From: Theocolax elegans
Lineage: Eukaryota > Arthropoda > Insecta > Hymenoptera > Cerocephalidae
Assembly: GCA_026168455.1 (NCBI GenBank)
Contig: CM047431.1
Span: forward strand, 23,687,365-23,751,364
DNA length: 64,000 nucleotides
Direction of reading: 5' to 3'
Shown: piece by piece, positions 10,129-21,276 of the stretch
How the letters are laid out: the number at the start of each line of letters is the position of its first letter
Position numbering within the stretch: the first letter of the stretch is position 1
Notes under the pieces: generated by a model
What the model was told of the DNA's origin: nothing
The model's database searches: none
What the model saw: the letters and a program-made list of their open reading frames with translations, nothing else
Translations under genes and position numbers: made by a program

Positions 10129-12423
10129 ATGATGGCTTATCCTGAAGACAGTTCTGACAAAGGTAAAGATAATCTAAGACACGATGAGATTAATTACAAT
10201 TTAAAGTGCGATGCATATTACAGCAATTTAAGAAAAATAGCTAACGGTTGCGATTCTAATGATTCTGTAAATTCTAAAGATATGTTAGTTAAATTCATAG
10301 CTGATTCGGGAGCGACCGAACATTTAAGTAAAACGAAATTGATTTTTCAAAGCTTAAACGAAAACAAGACAGGCAAAATTAAATCTGCAAATAAAGTTGG
10401 TAATTTGAATATATCGGGTGATGGTAATGTTAAATTTAAAACTTGTAATGATAAAGAATCCGTTTTAAAGAACGTAATTTATTCTGAAGATTTGTCTGAA
10501 AATTTACTATCCCTACGACAATTTGTAGATCAGGGACTTAAGATCTATCTAGATAACGAGAGAATTAATATATATGATCCTATTACGAAACGCAATTTAA
10601 TCACAGGATGTTATAAAGCGCCATTTTGGAAAATTGTATTAAAAGTTACAAACAAGCGTGATAATGAACCTGAAAGGTCAAACTCCGCATCATTAGCTAG
10701 TTCGTTAATAGCTGACTATAACGTTAAAGATAGAAATACGTTAGAAAATGACGAAACTGCATTTAAAACAAACAATGAGAATTGTACCGATATTATAAAC
10801 ACTCTGAATAACCGTAAAATTGATAATCTAATTAAAGATATTGAAATAGCTGAAAATAAAGAAATAGAATATGAACCGAGATTAGAAAATAAAGTAAGAA
10901 AACTAAGTGATGGTATGAAATGGCATTTTAGATTAGGCCATGCATCAATAAATTATATTAAGAAATTTATAAGCTTAAATTCGGAATTAATTAAAGAAAA
11001 TGTTAAGATTGATGATAAAGAAATTATTGAATGTGAAACGTGTCTATTAACTAAATCATGTAAACTGCCATTTAATTCTATTAGAAATAGAGCGATAGAA
11101 CCAATGCAAATAATACACGCTGATGTTATGGGTCCAATCAGCCCTGCATCGCATCCGAAAGGTTACAGATTTATTGTTGTATTTATAGACGATCATTCAA
11201 GAGCAGCTTTAGCATATCCGGTTAAACATAAAAACGAAACATCTTACTGTTTAGAACAGTGTGTTGAGAGTATGAGAAATGTAATTGGCTCAAATAATAA
11301 AGTATGTTTCCTAAGATGCGACCGAGGAACCGAGTTCACTGGTAAAGAGACCGGCAAAGTACTTGAGGATATAGGTACGGAATTACAACTAGCATGTCCG
11401 GATACACCTGAGCACAATAGTGTAGCTGAAAGATTTAACAGAACATTGGAGATGAAAGTAAGAGCTATGATGTTTGATTCTGGCCTACCAGCTTATATGT
11501 GGGATGTCGCAGTAAAGGCTGCTGTATACGTATATAATCGTTCACCACATAAAGCCATAGATATGATTGAACCACTTAAGAAATTGGCTCCTCAGTACAA
11601 GTTTGATATAAATCAACTTAAGAGATTTGGATGTGTCACATTCATGAGAATAGCAAGAAGTGCAAATATTAAGTTTGGAACTCAAGGAATCAAAGGCTTC
11701 CTAATTGGATATATACAGACAGGATATGTAGTATATGTACCTGAAGAAAATAAATTATACAAGAACAGACATGTTAAATTTATAGAAAGTTACGTATATA
11801 AAGATTATTATAAGAAAAGTGAACAAGACAATTTATTAAATTTTAAAGACTGTGAAGATATGACAGAAATAGTGGATTGTAACCTAGATCAGAATATAAC
11901 AATCAAAGAAATAGAAAATAAAGAAGAAGTAATAATTAATAGAAAAAGGGGAAGACCCCGTAAAAATGAAATCAAGATTATTGAAGAAAAGACTGACAAA
12001 GTTGAATTCAAAAGGAAAAGGGGAAGACCCCCGAAAAATAAGACTGAAATTAAGAATCAAACTGATCTAAATAAAGATGATGATGACCTAAAGCATCAAG
12101 CATTACTAGCCAAAATTCAAGGAGATCCTCAAACTTATAGAGAAGCTGTAAGTTGCATGGATAGAGAGAAATGGCTTAAAGCCATAGAACTAGAATTGAA
12201 TGCATTAAAAGAAAGAAAAGTATTTGAGACAGTCAAGAAAGACAGTTTATTGAAGAGTGATGCAAAATTAAATATTCTTGACTCGAGATGGGTATTTAAA
12301 AGAAAAATTGATGAAGGCGGAAATGTTAAACATAAAGCGAGATTAGTTGTGAGAGGTTTTAAAGATAAGAACGATTACGATCTGAGTGAAATATATGGTA
12401 CGATTTTTCTTAGCGATAGCTAA
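10129..12423 (+). CDS. pol: copia Pol: protease, integrase, start of RT
   Basis: Residues 59-65 give DSGATEH, the aspartic protease site. At about 265-305 lies the pre-integrase H-C zinc finger (WHFRLGHAS...CETC). The integrase core follows with HADVMGP (first Asp), RCDRGTEF (second Asp) and PEHNSVAERFNRTLE (Glu). Two AT-hook-like RKRGRPRK / KRKRGRPPK motifs (about residues 605-640) sit between integrase and RT. The RT N-terminus is recognisable from EKWLKAIELELNALKE and WVFKRKID. The frame ends early at 12423 because sequence is lost at about 12395: the usual Y-[AS]-PV segment is missing and the frame changes. The frame is shared with gag upstream. Confidence 0.9.
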   Translation: MMAYPEDSSDKGKDNLRHDEINYNLKCDAYYSNLRKIANGCDSNDSVNSKDMLVKFIADSGATEHLSKTKLIFQSLNENKTGKIKSANKVGNLNISGDGNVKFKTCNDKESVLKNVIYSEDLSENLLSLRQFVDQGLKIYLDNERINIYDPITKRNLITGCYKAPFWKIVLKVTNKRDNEPERSNSASLASSLIADYNVKDRNTLENDETAFKTNNENCTDIINTLNNRKIDNLIKDIEIAENKEIEYEPRLENKVRKLSDGMKWHFRLGHASINYIKKFISLNSELIKENVKIDDKEIIECETCLLTKSCKLPFNSIRNRAIEPMQIIHADVMGPISPASHPKGYRFIVVFIDDHSRAALAYPVKHKNETSYCLEQCVESMRNVIGSNNKVCFLRCDRGTEFTGKETGKVLEDIGTELQLACPDTPEHNSVAERFNRTLEMKVRAMMFDSGLPAYMWDVAVKAAVYVYNRSPHKAIDMIEPLKKLAPQYKFDINQLKRFGCVTFMRIARSANIKFGTQGIKGFLIGYIQTGYVVYVPEENKLYKNRHVKFIESYVYKDYYKKSEQDNLLNFKDCEDMTEIVDCNLDQNITIKEIENKEEVIINRKRGRPRKNEIKIIEEKTDKVEFKRKRGRPPKNKTEIKNQTDLNKDDDDLKHQALLAKIQGDPQTYREAVSCMDREKWLKAIELELNALKERKVFETVKKDSLLKSDAKLNILDSRWVFKRKIDEGGNVKHKARLVVRGFKDKNDYDLSEIYGTIFLSDS

Positions 12424-13189
12424 TAAATCTAAAATGCATCTAAAGCAACTGGATGTGGAAACTGCTTTCCTGTATGGTGAATTGAACAAAGTCATTTACA
12501 TGAAAGTACCAGAGGGTGCAACCATAAATAATAAAAATGAAGACAATTATGTATGGAAACTAATGAAATCACTTTATGGTTTGAAGATTAGTCCTAAAAA
12601 ATGGAACGACAGATTTACACAAGTAATGAAAGAATTAAAATTTATATCTGAAGATCTAGATCCTTGTCTATTTATTAAAGATACAAATAAAAGCTTAATT
12701 ATAGTATTATTATACGTTGATGATATCCTCATCGCAGGACATGAAATGGAAGAAATAGACAAAATAAAAGACAGTCTCACTAAAGAATTTAAAATAAAAG
12801 ATTTGGGTGAACCTAAAGAATACTTAGGTATTAAGATAGAAAGAGATATGTCAAATAGAGTTCTATCTCTAAGTCAAGAAAAGTTTATAAATAAATTACT
12901 TAAGAAATTTGGTTGCGAGAAGACATTTCCTGTAGTGACTCCAATGATTACGAGTCAAGTGTCAAATAGAGAGAGAAGAAACAGAGAAGAAAGCGAAATT
13001 GAAGAGAGCGATATTCCAGACAGATTGTATCGAGAAGCAATAGGTTCTCTGTTATATTTATCAAATGCTACACGACCGGATATATCTTATGCTGTGAACG
13101 TCCTGAGTAGACACCAAGTAAAACCAACTAATTACGAGTGGAACATGGTTAAAAGAGTATTTAAGTATCTAGCTGGCACAAAGTTATAA
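12386..13189 (+). pseudogene. pol: copia RT, second part
   Basis: This is the continuation of RT in another frame, read reliably from about 12397 (VRFFLAIANK). QLDVETAFLYGEL carries the first catalytic Asp, SLYGLK is conserved, and LLYVDDILIAG holds the YVDD box (about residues 110-113). KDLGEPKEYLGIKI and the RP-D-ISYAVNVLSR motif follow, as in all copia RTs. A stop arises at 13187 because of a one-base shift; RNase H continues in the next frame. Broken, so not functional as a polyprotein. Confidence 0.85.
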
Positions 13190-13350
13190 GTTAACATATA
13201 AAGCTAAATCAGATACATTAGAAAGCTATGCTGATGCAAGTTTTGCAGACTGTGAGAATTCGTTGACGACGTGTGGTTTTGTAATAAGATTGTATGATGA
13301 TACAGTTGCTTGGAAAACACACAAGCAACCAAATGTAGCACTATCAAAAG
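13183..13350 (+). pseudogene. pol: copia RNase H, N-terminal half
   Basis: After the frameshift near 13186 the plus strand reads YKLTYKAKSD, ESYADASFADCENSLTTCGF and VAWKTHKQPNVALS. This is the copia RNase H start (Y-[AS]-D-A-[SD]-[FW]-A and the SWKS-KQ..V-LS motif). The reading stops abruptly after 13350 at a foreign sequence; the other half resumes at 18506. Confidence 0.85.
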
Positions 13351-13699
13351 GCGCGATAGCGCCTGCACGCAAGTATGCAGGCGCGTAAGCCCTTATTATA
13401 CAGCTAACTAACCCCTCAGATTTTTTATATTTTCGTACATTTAAAATTATACTATCTATTTATGCAATTACAAATCTCACATCTATTTTTTATATAAGTT
13501 TTCACTTTACAATAAATCCGGTTTGAATTCATAAGTGCATAGTGGAGAAATTCGATGTTATTAAAGTTGCTTGCTGAATTCCGAATCTCGAATTTTTGCT
13601 ATTTCCACTTTCTTTTTCATTTGATGGCAACAAAAAGAGATAGCGTCATAGGAGATGCGAAAGATAGAAAGAGACGAAATTTTTTCCATCCCGTGAGAG

Positions 13700-14056
13700 A
13701 ACGCCTACAGAGGTACGCAAAGAGATATATATATATCTCTATAATATATAAATATTTCGCCGCCGCCGCCGCCGTATCTAAGAATTCAGAATTCAACATA
13801 TATATATATGTCATATATATATATGTTATATATATATATGTTATATCTCTTTATAATATATAAATATTTCGCCGCCGCCGCCGACTCCACCGTGTCTAAG
13901 AATTCAGAATTCAACATATATATATATGTCATATGTATGTTATATATATATGTTATATATATATGTCATTTATATGTTATATATATGTCATATATATGAT
14001 ATATATATATGTATGTCATATATATAAGTGTGTGTGTGTGTGCGTGTGTGTGTGTG

Positions 14057-14120
<64 letters not shown>

Positions 14121-14210
14121 TGTGTGTGTGTGAGTGTGTGTGTGTGTGTGTGTGAGTGTGTGTGTGTGTGTGTGTGTGAATGTGTGTGTGTGTGTGTGTG
14201 TGTATGTGTT
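13700..14210. repeat. Microsatellite cluster: CCG, ATATATGT and TG tracts
   Basis: A ~115-bp block ending in a GCC run, TCTAAGAATTCAGAATTCAA and (AT)n occurs twice (13738-13850 and 13852-13920 onward). It is followed by (ATATATGTCATAT)n and a (TG)n tract of about 180 bp with CG and AA interruptions (14028-14210). The same TATATGTCATATATATGTTA motif is found at 50311-50425. The long open frames across it, Cys-Val or His-Thr repeats, are artefacts. Confidence 0.9.
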
Positions 14211-16140
14211 ACTTGTTTTTTCAAGAATAGATAATATATGTATTTTTTCTGTGCGCAAAAAAAAGTTGTGAATATAACTTGAAAGAATGTGTATTAGTTT
14301 ACTTATTCCTGATAAAACTCATAAAATAAAAACGGACCTAAAATTTAATGTAATGTTTTTAAATATATGCACAATTTTTCGAAGATAAAATAAATATTAA
14401 TCAAGTATAACATACACTTTTCAAATATCTATATGTGAAATATACAATAAATTAAAAATTAAATACATTAATTATTGCATTTTTAAGATAATTCTATTAT
14501 AAACAGTAATGGCAAAAGAAAATTCAAATTTTAACAGTGGAAATATAAAATACGAATTACATTTCAAAAGTTTTTCGAAAATTATTATTTTAGTAGTAAC
14601 AAGTATGTATTTATTAGAAACAAAAGGTTATTTAAGGAATGCCTTTGTTTAGAATAATTAAAATAAATATATGGGGTCTGTAACTAAAGGAAAAACTAAT
14701 TGGATATAATTATGGATTAAAACGCAAATTTTGAAAGAGGGTGCAAATTACGAATTACGGGAGAAATGGAAGAAACAGGTTTTTATTTATATACTACTAA
14801 AATGTTATAAATAATTTTTTAAAACTAATACAAAAATTAATTTAATTAAGTAGAAAGTTTTATTACTCTAAAAGTACAAAATATTAATGACATATAGAAC
14901 TCTTGGCGATGACTTAAATAAATTAATCTTAGGAGGTATAGTTCTATTTAGATCCGTTTAAAATAATCTAAAATTTAATAGGTTTTACTAAATGCTACAA
15001 TTAAGTTTATGCACTTTACTATTTTTGGTAAGTTAATTGTTCATTACCACATATTTATATATATATTACAGTAATGTTAGATTAAAATTGATTATGGTGT
15101 AGTAGCCTTTTTTTTGACATTCAATATGTCCGGGTGTTCTATCTCTTCGAGATTTTAAAATTAAGAAATGTAACCAGGGATAGATAAGTTCTAAAGATTA
15201 ATTAAAATAAATATATGGGGTCTGTAACTAAAGGAAAAACTAATTGGATATAATTATGGATTAAAACGCAAATTTTGAAAGAGGGTGCAAATTACGAATT
15301 ACGGGAGAAATGGAAGAAACAGGTTTTTATTTATATACTACTAAAATGTTATAAATAATTTTTTAAAACTAATACAAAAATTAATTTAATTAAGTAGAAA
15401 GTTTTATTACTCTAAAAGTACAAAATATTAATGACATATAGAACTCTTGGCGATGACTTAAATAAATTAATCTTAGGAGGTATAGTTCTATTTAGATCCG
15501 TTTAAAATAATCTAAAATTTTAATAGGTTTTTACTAAATGCTACAATTAAGTTTATGCACTTTACTATTTTTGGTAAGTTAATTGTTCATTACCACATAT
15601 TTATATATATATTACACCTTTGGTGTAAGTTATGTCCTAAAATTCGTGAAAATTAGTGATTTTATGAGGTTTATGAGGCATAAGTTACACCAGCGGTCTT
15701 GGCCAATAATCTAACCCAAGCCATTCGAAAGCTCGCGAAAAATGTGAACATTTGAGAGGTGTTAGATTAAAATTGATTATGGTGTAGTAGCCTTTTTTTT
15801 GACATTCAATATGTCCGGGTGTTCTATCTCTTCGAGATTTTAAAATTAAGAAATGTAACCAGGGATAGATAAGTTCTAAAGATTAATTTAAACAAAAGTT
15901 GTTTGTAATGTTTTTTCAAAAAAATCAACTGATATTGAGATAAATGGCTTAAAAAATAGAAATTTTTCTAAAAAATTGAAAAATTTCCATTTTTCATGGT
16001 CAAATAACTCTTAAGCAAATTATTTTTAACACTTAAATTTTTTTTGTATGTTCTGGAAGATGTTTCCAGCCTGTTCTCAAATTTTGGAGTGATTTAAAAT
16101 TTTCATCGTACCACTTGACGTGAAATAGCCCATATATGTG
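14211..16140. repeat. AT-rich dispersed repeat A, unit 1 (internally duplicated)
   Basis: The unit begins after the TG tract with CTTGTTTTTTCAAGAATAG, passes a GTGCGCAAAAAAAAGTTGTG block, and ends CATCGTACCACTTGACGTGA plus AATAGCCCATATATG. An internal segment starting ATTAAAATAAATATATGGGG is present twice (14657-15199 and 15200-15884); the second carries an extra block with ACACCTTTGGTGTAAGTTATG that the first lacks. A close copy occupies 55874-57350. It has no ORF and I cannot name the family. Confidence 0.75.
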
Positions 16141-16595
16141 TATATATATGTATGTATGTATGTGGGTGTGTGTGCGTGCGGCGGAATATTTATATAATAT
16201 ATATATATTTTAAAATTGTTTTTTCAAGAATACATAATATATGTATTTTTTCCGTGCGCAAAAAAAAAGTTGTGAACATAACATGAAAGAATGTGTATTT
16301 GTTTACTCATTCTTGATAAAACTCATAAAATTTTTAAACGTATACTCAATAATAATAACAACAATAATAATAATAACGGATCTAAAATTCAATGTAATGC
16401 TTTAAATACAGATGCAAAATTGTTTGAAGATGAAATAAATATTAATCAAGTATAACATACACTTTTCCAAATATCCATATGATATATACAATGGGTTAAA
16501 AATTAAATATATTAATTATTGCATGTTTAAGATAATTCTATTACAAACAATTAAATATATTAATTATTGCACTTTTAAGATAATTCTATTTTTAT
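16141..16595. repeat. Dispersed repeat A, unit 2, truncated
   Basis: A linker of TATG repeats and GTGTGTGTGCGTGCGGCGGA (16146-16190) leads to a second copy of the unit (TTGTTTTTTCAAGAATACAT), which follows unit 1 for about 370 bp and then breaks off near 16590. The same linker and second unit are found at 58397-59440, so the two-unit arrangement is a property of the family rather than chance. Confidence 0.7.
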
Positions 16596-16597
16596 AC

Positions 16598-16989
16598 TTA
16601 TTTATATTTTAATTACACCTTTTTATAAGTAATTTATACTCCATAATAGTTTTCTGCAATTGAAAGTACTCAAATCAAAAACACCTTTCAAAAAGGTGTC
16701 AAAACCCGCAAGTATATGTGTTATTCTAATCAAACTTTGAAAATTGTTATCTGATAAATAAAATTGTTATCTGTCTGATAAATTTTAAAGTATAAGATAA
16801 AAATATTTTTGATTCTAATTCCCATATTTTCTCTACTTATTTATATTTTTATTACACCTTTTCTATATCTAACTTATATTCCATAATATTTTTCTGCAAT
16901 TGAAAGTATTCAATTCGAAAACACCTTCCAAGAAGGTGTCAAAACCCGCAAGTATTGTGATATTCTAATCAAACTTTGAAAATTGTTAT
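16598..16989. repeat. ~240-bp tandem repeat with ACACCTT...AAGGTGT hairpins
   Basis: Two units start CTTATTTATATTTTAATTAC and CTTATTTATATTTTTATTAC (16598 and 16836). Each contains TTTTCTGCAATTGAAAGTA, a short palindrome ACACCTTTCAAAAAGGTGT (second copy slightly changed) and ends near TTGTTATCTGATAAATAA. The foldback arm that follows repeats the TTCTGCAATTGAAAG block twice more, so the array grades into the foldback. Confidence 0.65.
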
Positions 16990-18506
16990 CTGATAAATAA
17001 ATAATTTTAATTTCTAACTACCTTATTTTATCTATTTCTTTGAATTTTAATGAAACATTTTTATAAATATTACGAAAATTTCGTATAAAAAATTTCTGCA
17101 ATTGAAAGAATTGAAATCAAACTGAAATCGACAAGTATTTTGAATCGTACCATAAATTTATATTTTATATAAACATTTTTATATATATTACTTAAACTTC
17201 GTAAAAAGTTTCTGCAATTGAAAGCACTGAAATCAAACTGTAATCGACAAGTATTTTGAACCATGCAAAAATTTCTACCAATCTGAATACAGATTTTTTT
17301 ATATGAAAAGTATCTTACACTATTATTTTTCATTTCTGGCCCTCACATGTTTTACAGTAATAAATAAATAATATTCTAATGATATTAATTTGTGCAAAAT
17401 TAATTTCTGCAATACTAATAAAATGGACATTTCTTTTTTATTCTTTTAAATAATAAAATAATACTTGCACCACCGTTGGTTAAACGCTTCATATATGTGT
17501 TAATTCTGACTATATTAACTCATGTTACATTTTATAAATAATTACATACATCTTAGCTTTTATCTTATTAATTAATTAATTAATTGGTAAAATCATGTAG
17601 ATTGTATATCCTTAGGTAAGTGAAATAATAATTATTTTACATAACTACTAAGGAAAACTTGCTAATCAGCGACGGAGGTCATACGATGTCTTGGTGAAGA
17701 AAGCACTTGTTGAAAATACATTCGCTAGTGGTGCTTGTATCAATCGGCCGGGGCCGGGAATCAAACCTGGGACCTCCAGATTACGAGTCCGTCGCCCTAC
17801 CGACCAAGCCATCGCAGGCCTCTTTTGGGAACTTTATTAGATATAAATAATGATGTCTATTTTATCATTGGTGATGTAGGATATTAAAATTGCCAGATAG
17901 TATTGCAATATTTATATATTATTACTCATTGCAGTTTCTTCACGGTATTATATACTTTCATAAATGTAAAGGAATACATCAGTAAGTCAGAATTAACATA
18001 TATATGAAGCGTTTAACCAACGGTGGTGTAAGTATTATTTTATTATTTAAAAGAATAAAAAAGAAATGTCCATTTTATTAGTATTGCAGAAATTAATTTT
18101 GCACAAATTAATATCATTAGAATATTATTTATTTATTACTGTAAAACATGTGAGGGCCAGAAATGAAAAATAATAGTGTAAGATACTTTTCATATAAAAA
18201 AATCTGTATTCAGATTGGTAGAAATTTTTGCATGGTTCAAAATACTTGTCGATTACAGTTTGATTTCAGTGCTTTCAATTGCAGAAACTTTTTACGAAGT
18301 TTAAGTAATATATATAAAAATGTTTATATAAAATATAAATTTATGGTACGATTCAATATACTTGTCGATTTCAGTTTGATTTCAATTCTTTCAATTGCAG
18401 AAATTTTTTATACGAAATTTTCGTAATATTTATAAAAATGTTTCATTAAAATACAAAGAAATAGATAAAATAAGGTAGTTAGAAATTAAAATTATTTATT
18501 TATCAG
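16990..18506. mobile_element. Foldback element with ~525-bp near-identical arms
   Basis: The left arm (16990-17520) and right arm (17986-18506) are reverse complements, beginning CTGATAAATAAATAATTTTA and ending in its complement. The arms are almost identical: an 87-codon open frame present in both differs by one residue. The spacer (17521-17985) contains a tRNA-like sequence. The right arm ends exactly where copia RNase H resumes. There is no transposase, so it would be non-autonomous. The 87-codon frames are not believed to be genes. Confidence 0.8.
17746..17820 (-). tRNA. tRNA-Thr(CGT)-like sequence, probably SINE-derived or pseudo
   Basis: The minus strand starts GGCCTGCGATGGCTTGGTCG. 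It has a D-arm/A box (TGGCTTGGTCGGTAGGGC), an anticodon loop CTCGTAA (anticodon CGT) and a T-arm/B box GGTTTGATTCC, ending CCCCGGCC without encoded CCA. The acceptor stem pairs only partly, and the anticodon and T stems have mismatches. The polymerase III promoter boxes are intact to the eye. It sits in the spacer of a foldback, so a tRNA-derived mobile sequence is likelier than a working tRNA gene. Confidence 0.5.
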
Positions 18507-18843
18507 ATCTACCTGTCAGGCTGAATACGTAGCCATGAGTGAAGCATGCCAAAATCTAATGGCATTGCATAATTCAATTAAATTTGTGTTAAAGAAAGAA
18601 TTTTATCCCATGAATATGTACTGTGATAATTTACCCGCACAAATTTGCGCTAAAACTAACGGTGGAAATAAGTTAAGACATATAGTAGATCGTAAAGAAC
18701 ATTATGTTAAAGAGTGTGTAAATAAGAACTATGTAAAATTAGTATGGGTAGAATCTAAAGAACAGTGGGCTGATATTTTTACTAAGCCACTTGCGAATAG
18801 TCAACATAGTACTTTAACTAAAAATATTCTAAATATGCATTAA
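18506..18843 (+). pseudogene. pol: copia RNase H, C-terminal half
   Basis: The frame resumes with STCQAEYVAMSEACQNLMAL (RNase H catalytic Glu region, A-EY-A), then MYCDNLPAQICAK (catalytic Asp region, usually D-N-[QS]-[AG]) and ADIFTKPL near the C-terminus, ending at 18843. All are signatures of copia RNase H. It is physically separated from its N-terminal half by 5.15 kb. Confidence 0.85.
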
Positions 18844-19002
18844 TGTTTTCCTTTGTTTTAGATACTACTGAAGAGATGACCATTGAACAACAACCATGGA
18901 ATCGTAAAGACGACCATGATCAACCCGAGTTCAACTAGATAATGTTGTAAATATATATATAAATAATCTAATCTAAGTAAGACATGTGCAAGCTGACTGG
19001 AT

Positions 19003-19012
19003 TGAGGGGAAG
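19003..19012 (+). other. copia polypurine tract
   Basis: TGAGGGGAAG directly abuts the 3' LTR and would prime plus-strand synthesis. The preceding 160 bp after the RNase H stop are non-coding. Confidence 0.8.
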
Positions 19013-19218
19013 TGTAAGAATAAAGCAATCTGCGTCAGCGTTGCGGTTAGTGACCACGGTATATTCGGTGGCGCTACTTGTATATACAAGTTAGTGTCGC
19101 ATACCAAGTCAGTACGTTCGGTGCCTCCGAGCAGTAAAGACGCGTCCAACCTTTATATAGTTAAATAAACTTCTTTATTTATTACTCTGCTTGTGTTATT
19201 TCACCATACAACCCAACA
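19013..19218 (+). repeat. copia 3' LTR
   Basis: The 206-bp LTR is delimited by the polypurine tract on the left and by the GAATT target duplication on the right. It differs from the 5' LTR at two positions. Confidence 0.9.
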
Positions 19219-19632
19219 GAATTTTAAATTTGTTTATTTCTTCAGTATTTTGGTAAAAAAATGTCGCTTGATGCAGACAGTTGATTATTTTAAAATTTAT
19301 ATATTTCATAAATAATTTTGCCAATAAAATGTCGCTTAATGCAGACAACTAATATTTCGTCGTGCCTTACGCAGAGTAGCACGCTTACATTTAATAAAAC
19401 ATTCAGACGTGCTAGTCTTCGTAAGGGACGTCGATTTTAATATTTGTTTATTTCTTAAGTAATGATATATTGAAATGTTGCTTGATGTAAATAATGTATA
19501 CTTGAAAAATATTCTTTATTATACGTAATTTTATCTACAAATTTTGTCTGATGCTTATATCTTATTATTTTATAATTCGTTTCCCTAATAAGTCGACCTT
19601 AAATTGATTTTTACAAATAAAAATAAAACTAT

Positions 19633-19893
19633 TTAAGTATCAAACCCTTCAGAAAAAACTATATTCGTTGTATATATTATTACATTATTATTTAAATTAC
19701 TCTTATTTATATTAAGTATATCTCCTTCTGTATTAGTGAGTATCATTGACGATTTCGAAAATTTTATTTTTAGATTTTTTTCATCTGTAACTCTTGATAA
19801 TGCAACATATAATTGACCATGACTAAATACAGGTCTTGGTAAATACAGACCTACTTTTTTAAATGATTGACCTTGTGCTTTATTTATGGTCAT
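19633..19893 (-). pseudogene. Helitron helicase C-terminus, duplicate copy
   Basis: The minus strand reads [19 protein letters not shown] and [18 protein letters not shown], the last helicase motifs (V/VI) of Pif1-like Helitron helicases. It is an exact repeat of 21016-21276 made by the 1383-bp duplication. It is cut off upstream at 19993 where copy 2 of the unit begins with copia sequence. Confidence 0.85.
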
Positions 19894-19993
19894 AGCGAAA
19901 TTTGGTCTAATAGGAAATTCGTCTAACCATATTCAAAGGTATATCATCCTTTGATGGACATAAATCTATTCTTGGAATCATCACAATTTGTCC

Positions 19994-20226
19994 TGAATAT
20001 GTACTGTGATAATTTACCCGCACAAATTTGCGCTAAAACTAACGGTGGAAATAAGTTAAGACATATAGTAGATCGTAAAGAACATTATGTTAAAGAGTGT
20101 GTAAATAAGAACTATGTAAAATTAGTATGGGTAGAATCTAAAGAACAGTGGGCTGATATTTTTACTAAGCCACTTGCGAATAGTCAACATAGTACTTTAA
20201 CTAAAAATATTCTAAATATGCATTAA
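19994..20226 (+). pseudogene. pol: Duplicated copia RNase H fragment
   Basis: From NMYCDNLPAQICAKTNGG onward this repeats 18614-18843 as part of the 1383-bp duplication. The preceding codons come from reverse-strand Helitron DNA, so the open frame at 19951-20226 is a chimera with no function. Confidence 0.85.
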
Positions 20227-20395
20227 TGTTTTCCTTTGTTTTAGATACTACTGAAGAGATGACCATTGAACAACAACCATGGAATCGTAAAGACGACCAT
20301 GATCAACCCGAGTTCAACTAGATAATGTTGTAAATATATATATAAATAATCTAATCTAAGTAAGACATGTGCAAGCTGACTGGATTGAGGGGAAG

Positions 20396-20601
20396 TGTAA
20401 GAATAAAGCAATCTGCGTCAGCGTTGCGGTTAGTGACCACGGTATATTCGGTGGCGCTACTTGTATATACAAGTTAGTGTCGCATACCAAGTCAGTACGT
20501 TCGGTGCCTCCGAGCAGTAAAGACGCGTCCAACCTTTATATAGTTAAATAAACTTCTTTATTTATTACTCTGCTTGTGTTATTTCACCATACAACCCAAC
20601 A
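20396..20601 (+). repeat. Second copy of copia 3' LTR
   Basis: This third LTR is an offset copy (+1383) of 19013-19218, created by the tandem duplication and not by insertion. Its own right flank GAATT comes from the duplicated target site. Confidence 0.9.
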
Positions 20602-21015
20602 GAATTTTAAATTTGTTTATTTCTTCAGTATTTTGGTAAAAAAATGTCGCTTGATGCAGACAGTTGATTATTTTAAAATTTATATATTTCATAAATAATT
20701 TTGCCAATAAAATGTCGCTTAATGCAGACAACTAATATTTCGTCGTGCCTTACGCAGAGTAGCACGCTTACATTTAATAAAACATTCAGACGTGCTAGTC
20801 TTCGTAAGGGACGTCGATTTTAATATTTGTTTATTTCTTAAGTAATGATATATTGAAATGTTGCTTGATGTAAATAATGTATACTTGAAAAATATTCTTT
20901 ATTATACGTAATTTTATCTACAAATTTTGTCTGATGCTTATATCTTATTATTTTATAATTCGTTTCCCTAATAAGTCGACCTTAAATTGATTTTTACAAA
21001 TAAAAATAAAACTAT

Positions 21016-21276
21016 TTAAGTATCAAACCCTTCAGAAAAAACTATATTCGTTGTATATATTATTACATTATTATTTAAATTACTCTTATTTATATTAAGT
21101 ATATCTCCTTCTGTATTAGTGAGTATCATTGACGATTTCGAAAATTTTATTTTTAGATTTTTTTCATCTGTAACTCTTGATAATGCAACATATAATTGAC
21201 CATGACTAAATACAGGTCTTGGTAAATACAGACCTACTTTTTTAAATGATTGACCTTGTGCTTTATTTATGGTCAT
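21016..21276 (-). pseudogene. Helitron helicase C-terminus
   Basis: This holds motif V/VI of the Helitron Pif1-like helicase ([19 protein letters not shown]). Upstream in the same sense (21280-21400) another frame reads GQIVMIPRIDLCPS and [11 protein letters not shown], the stretch that normally precedes these motifs, so a frameshift lies near 21280. Helicase motifs I-IV are missing altogether: the preceding sequence jumps from the Rep-helicase linker straight to this part. The element could not encode a working helicase. Confidence 0.85.

Larger units (their letters stand above)
13351..18505. mobile_element. Compound insertion splitting copia RNase H
   Basis: The coding sequence to the left (ending ACTATCAAAAG) and to the right (starting GATCTACCTG) join in frame as one RNase H, so everything between is a later insertion. 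It holds, in order, a short perfect hairpin (GCGCCTGCA / TGCAGGCGC at 13359-13384), two CCG-rich blocks with AT and TG microsatellites, two units of an AT-rich dispersed repeat, a tandem repeat and a long foldback. I find no clear target duplication. The right edge coincides with the end of the foldback arm. Confidence 0.75.
5846..19218 (+). mobile_element. Ty1/copia LTR retrotransposon, full length but interrupted
   Basis: The element runs from a 206-bp 5' LTR to a 206-bp 3' LTR, both TG...CA, flanked by the 5-bp target duplication GAATT (5841-5845 and 19219-19223). Internal order is primer site, 2.1-kb leader, gag with two zinc knuckles, protease, integrase, RT, RNase H, polypurine tract, the Pseudoviridae order. 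The two LTRs differ at two visible positions, so insertion was fairly recent. A 5.15-kb insert splits RNase H (13351-18505). Coding frames are broken at about 8993, 12397 and 13186, and gag ends in a stop that is in frame with pol. Confidence 0.9.

Noticed and set aside
13933..14258. Long open frames made of Cys-Val or His-Thr repeats
   Set aside because: They are translations of the TG/CA microsatellite and exist in all phases; the same holds for 55445-55958.
17746..17820. Functional tRNA-Thr gene
   Set aside because: Acceptor and other stems contain mismatches and the copy lies inside a foldback; kept only as tRNA-like.
17070..18426. Identical 87-codon ORF on both strands as a gene pair
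   Set aside because: Both are the same stretch of a foldback arm read outward; AT-rich, no domain, no start context.
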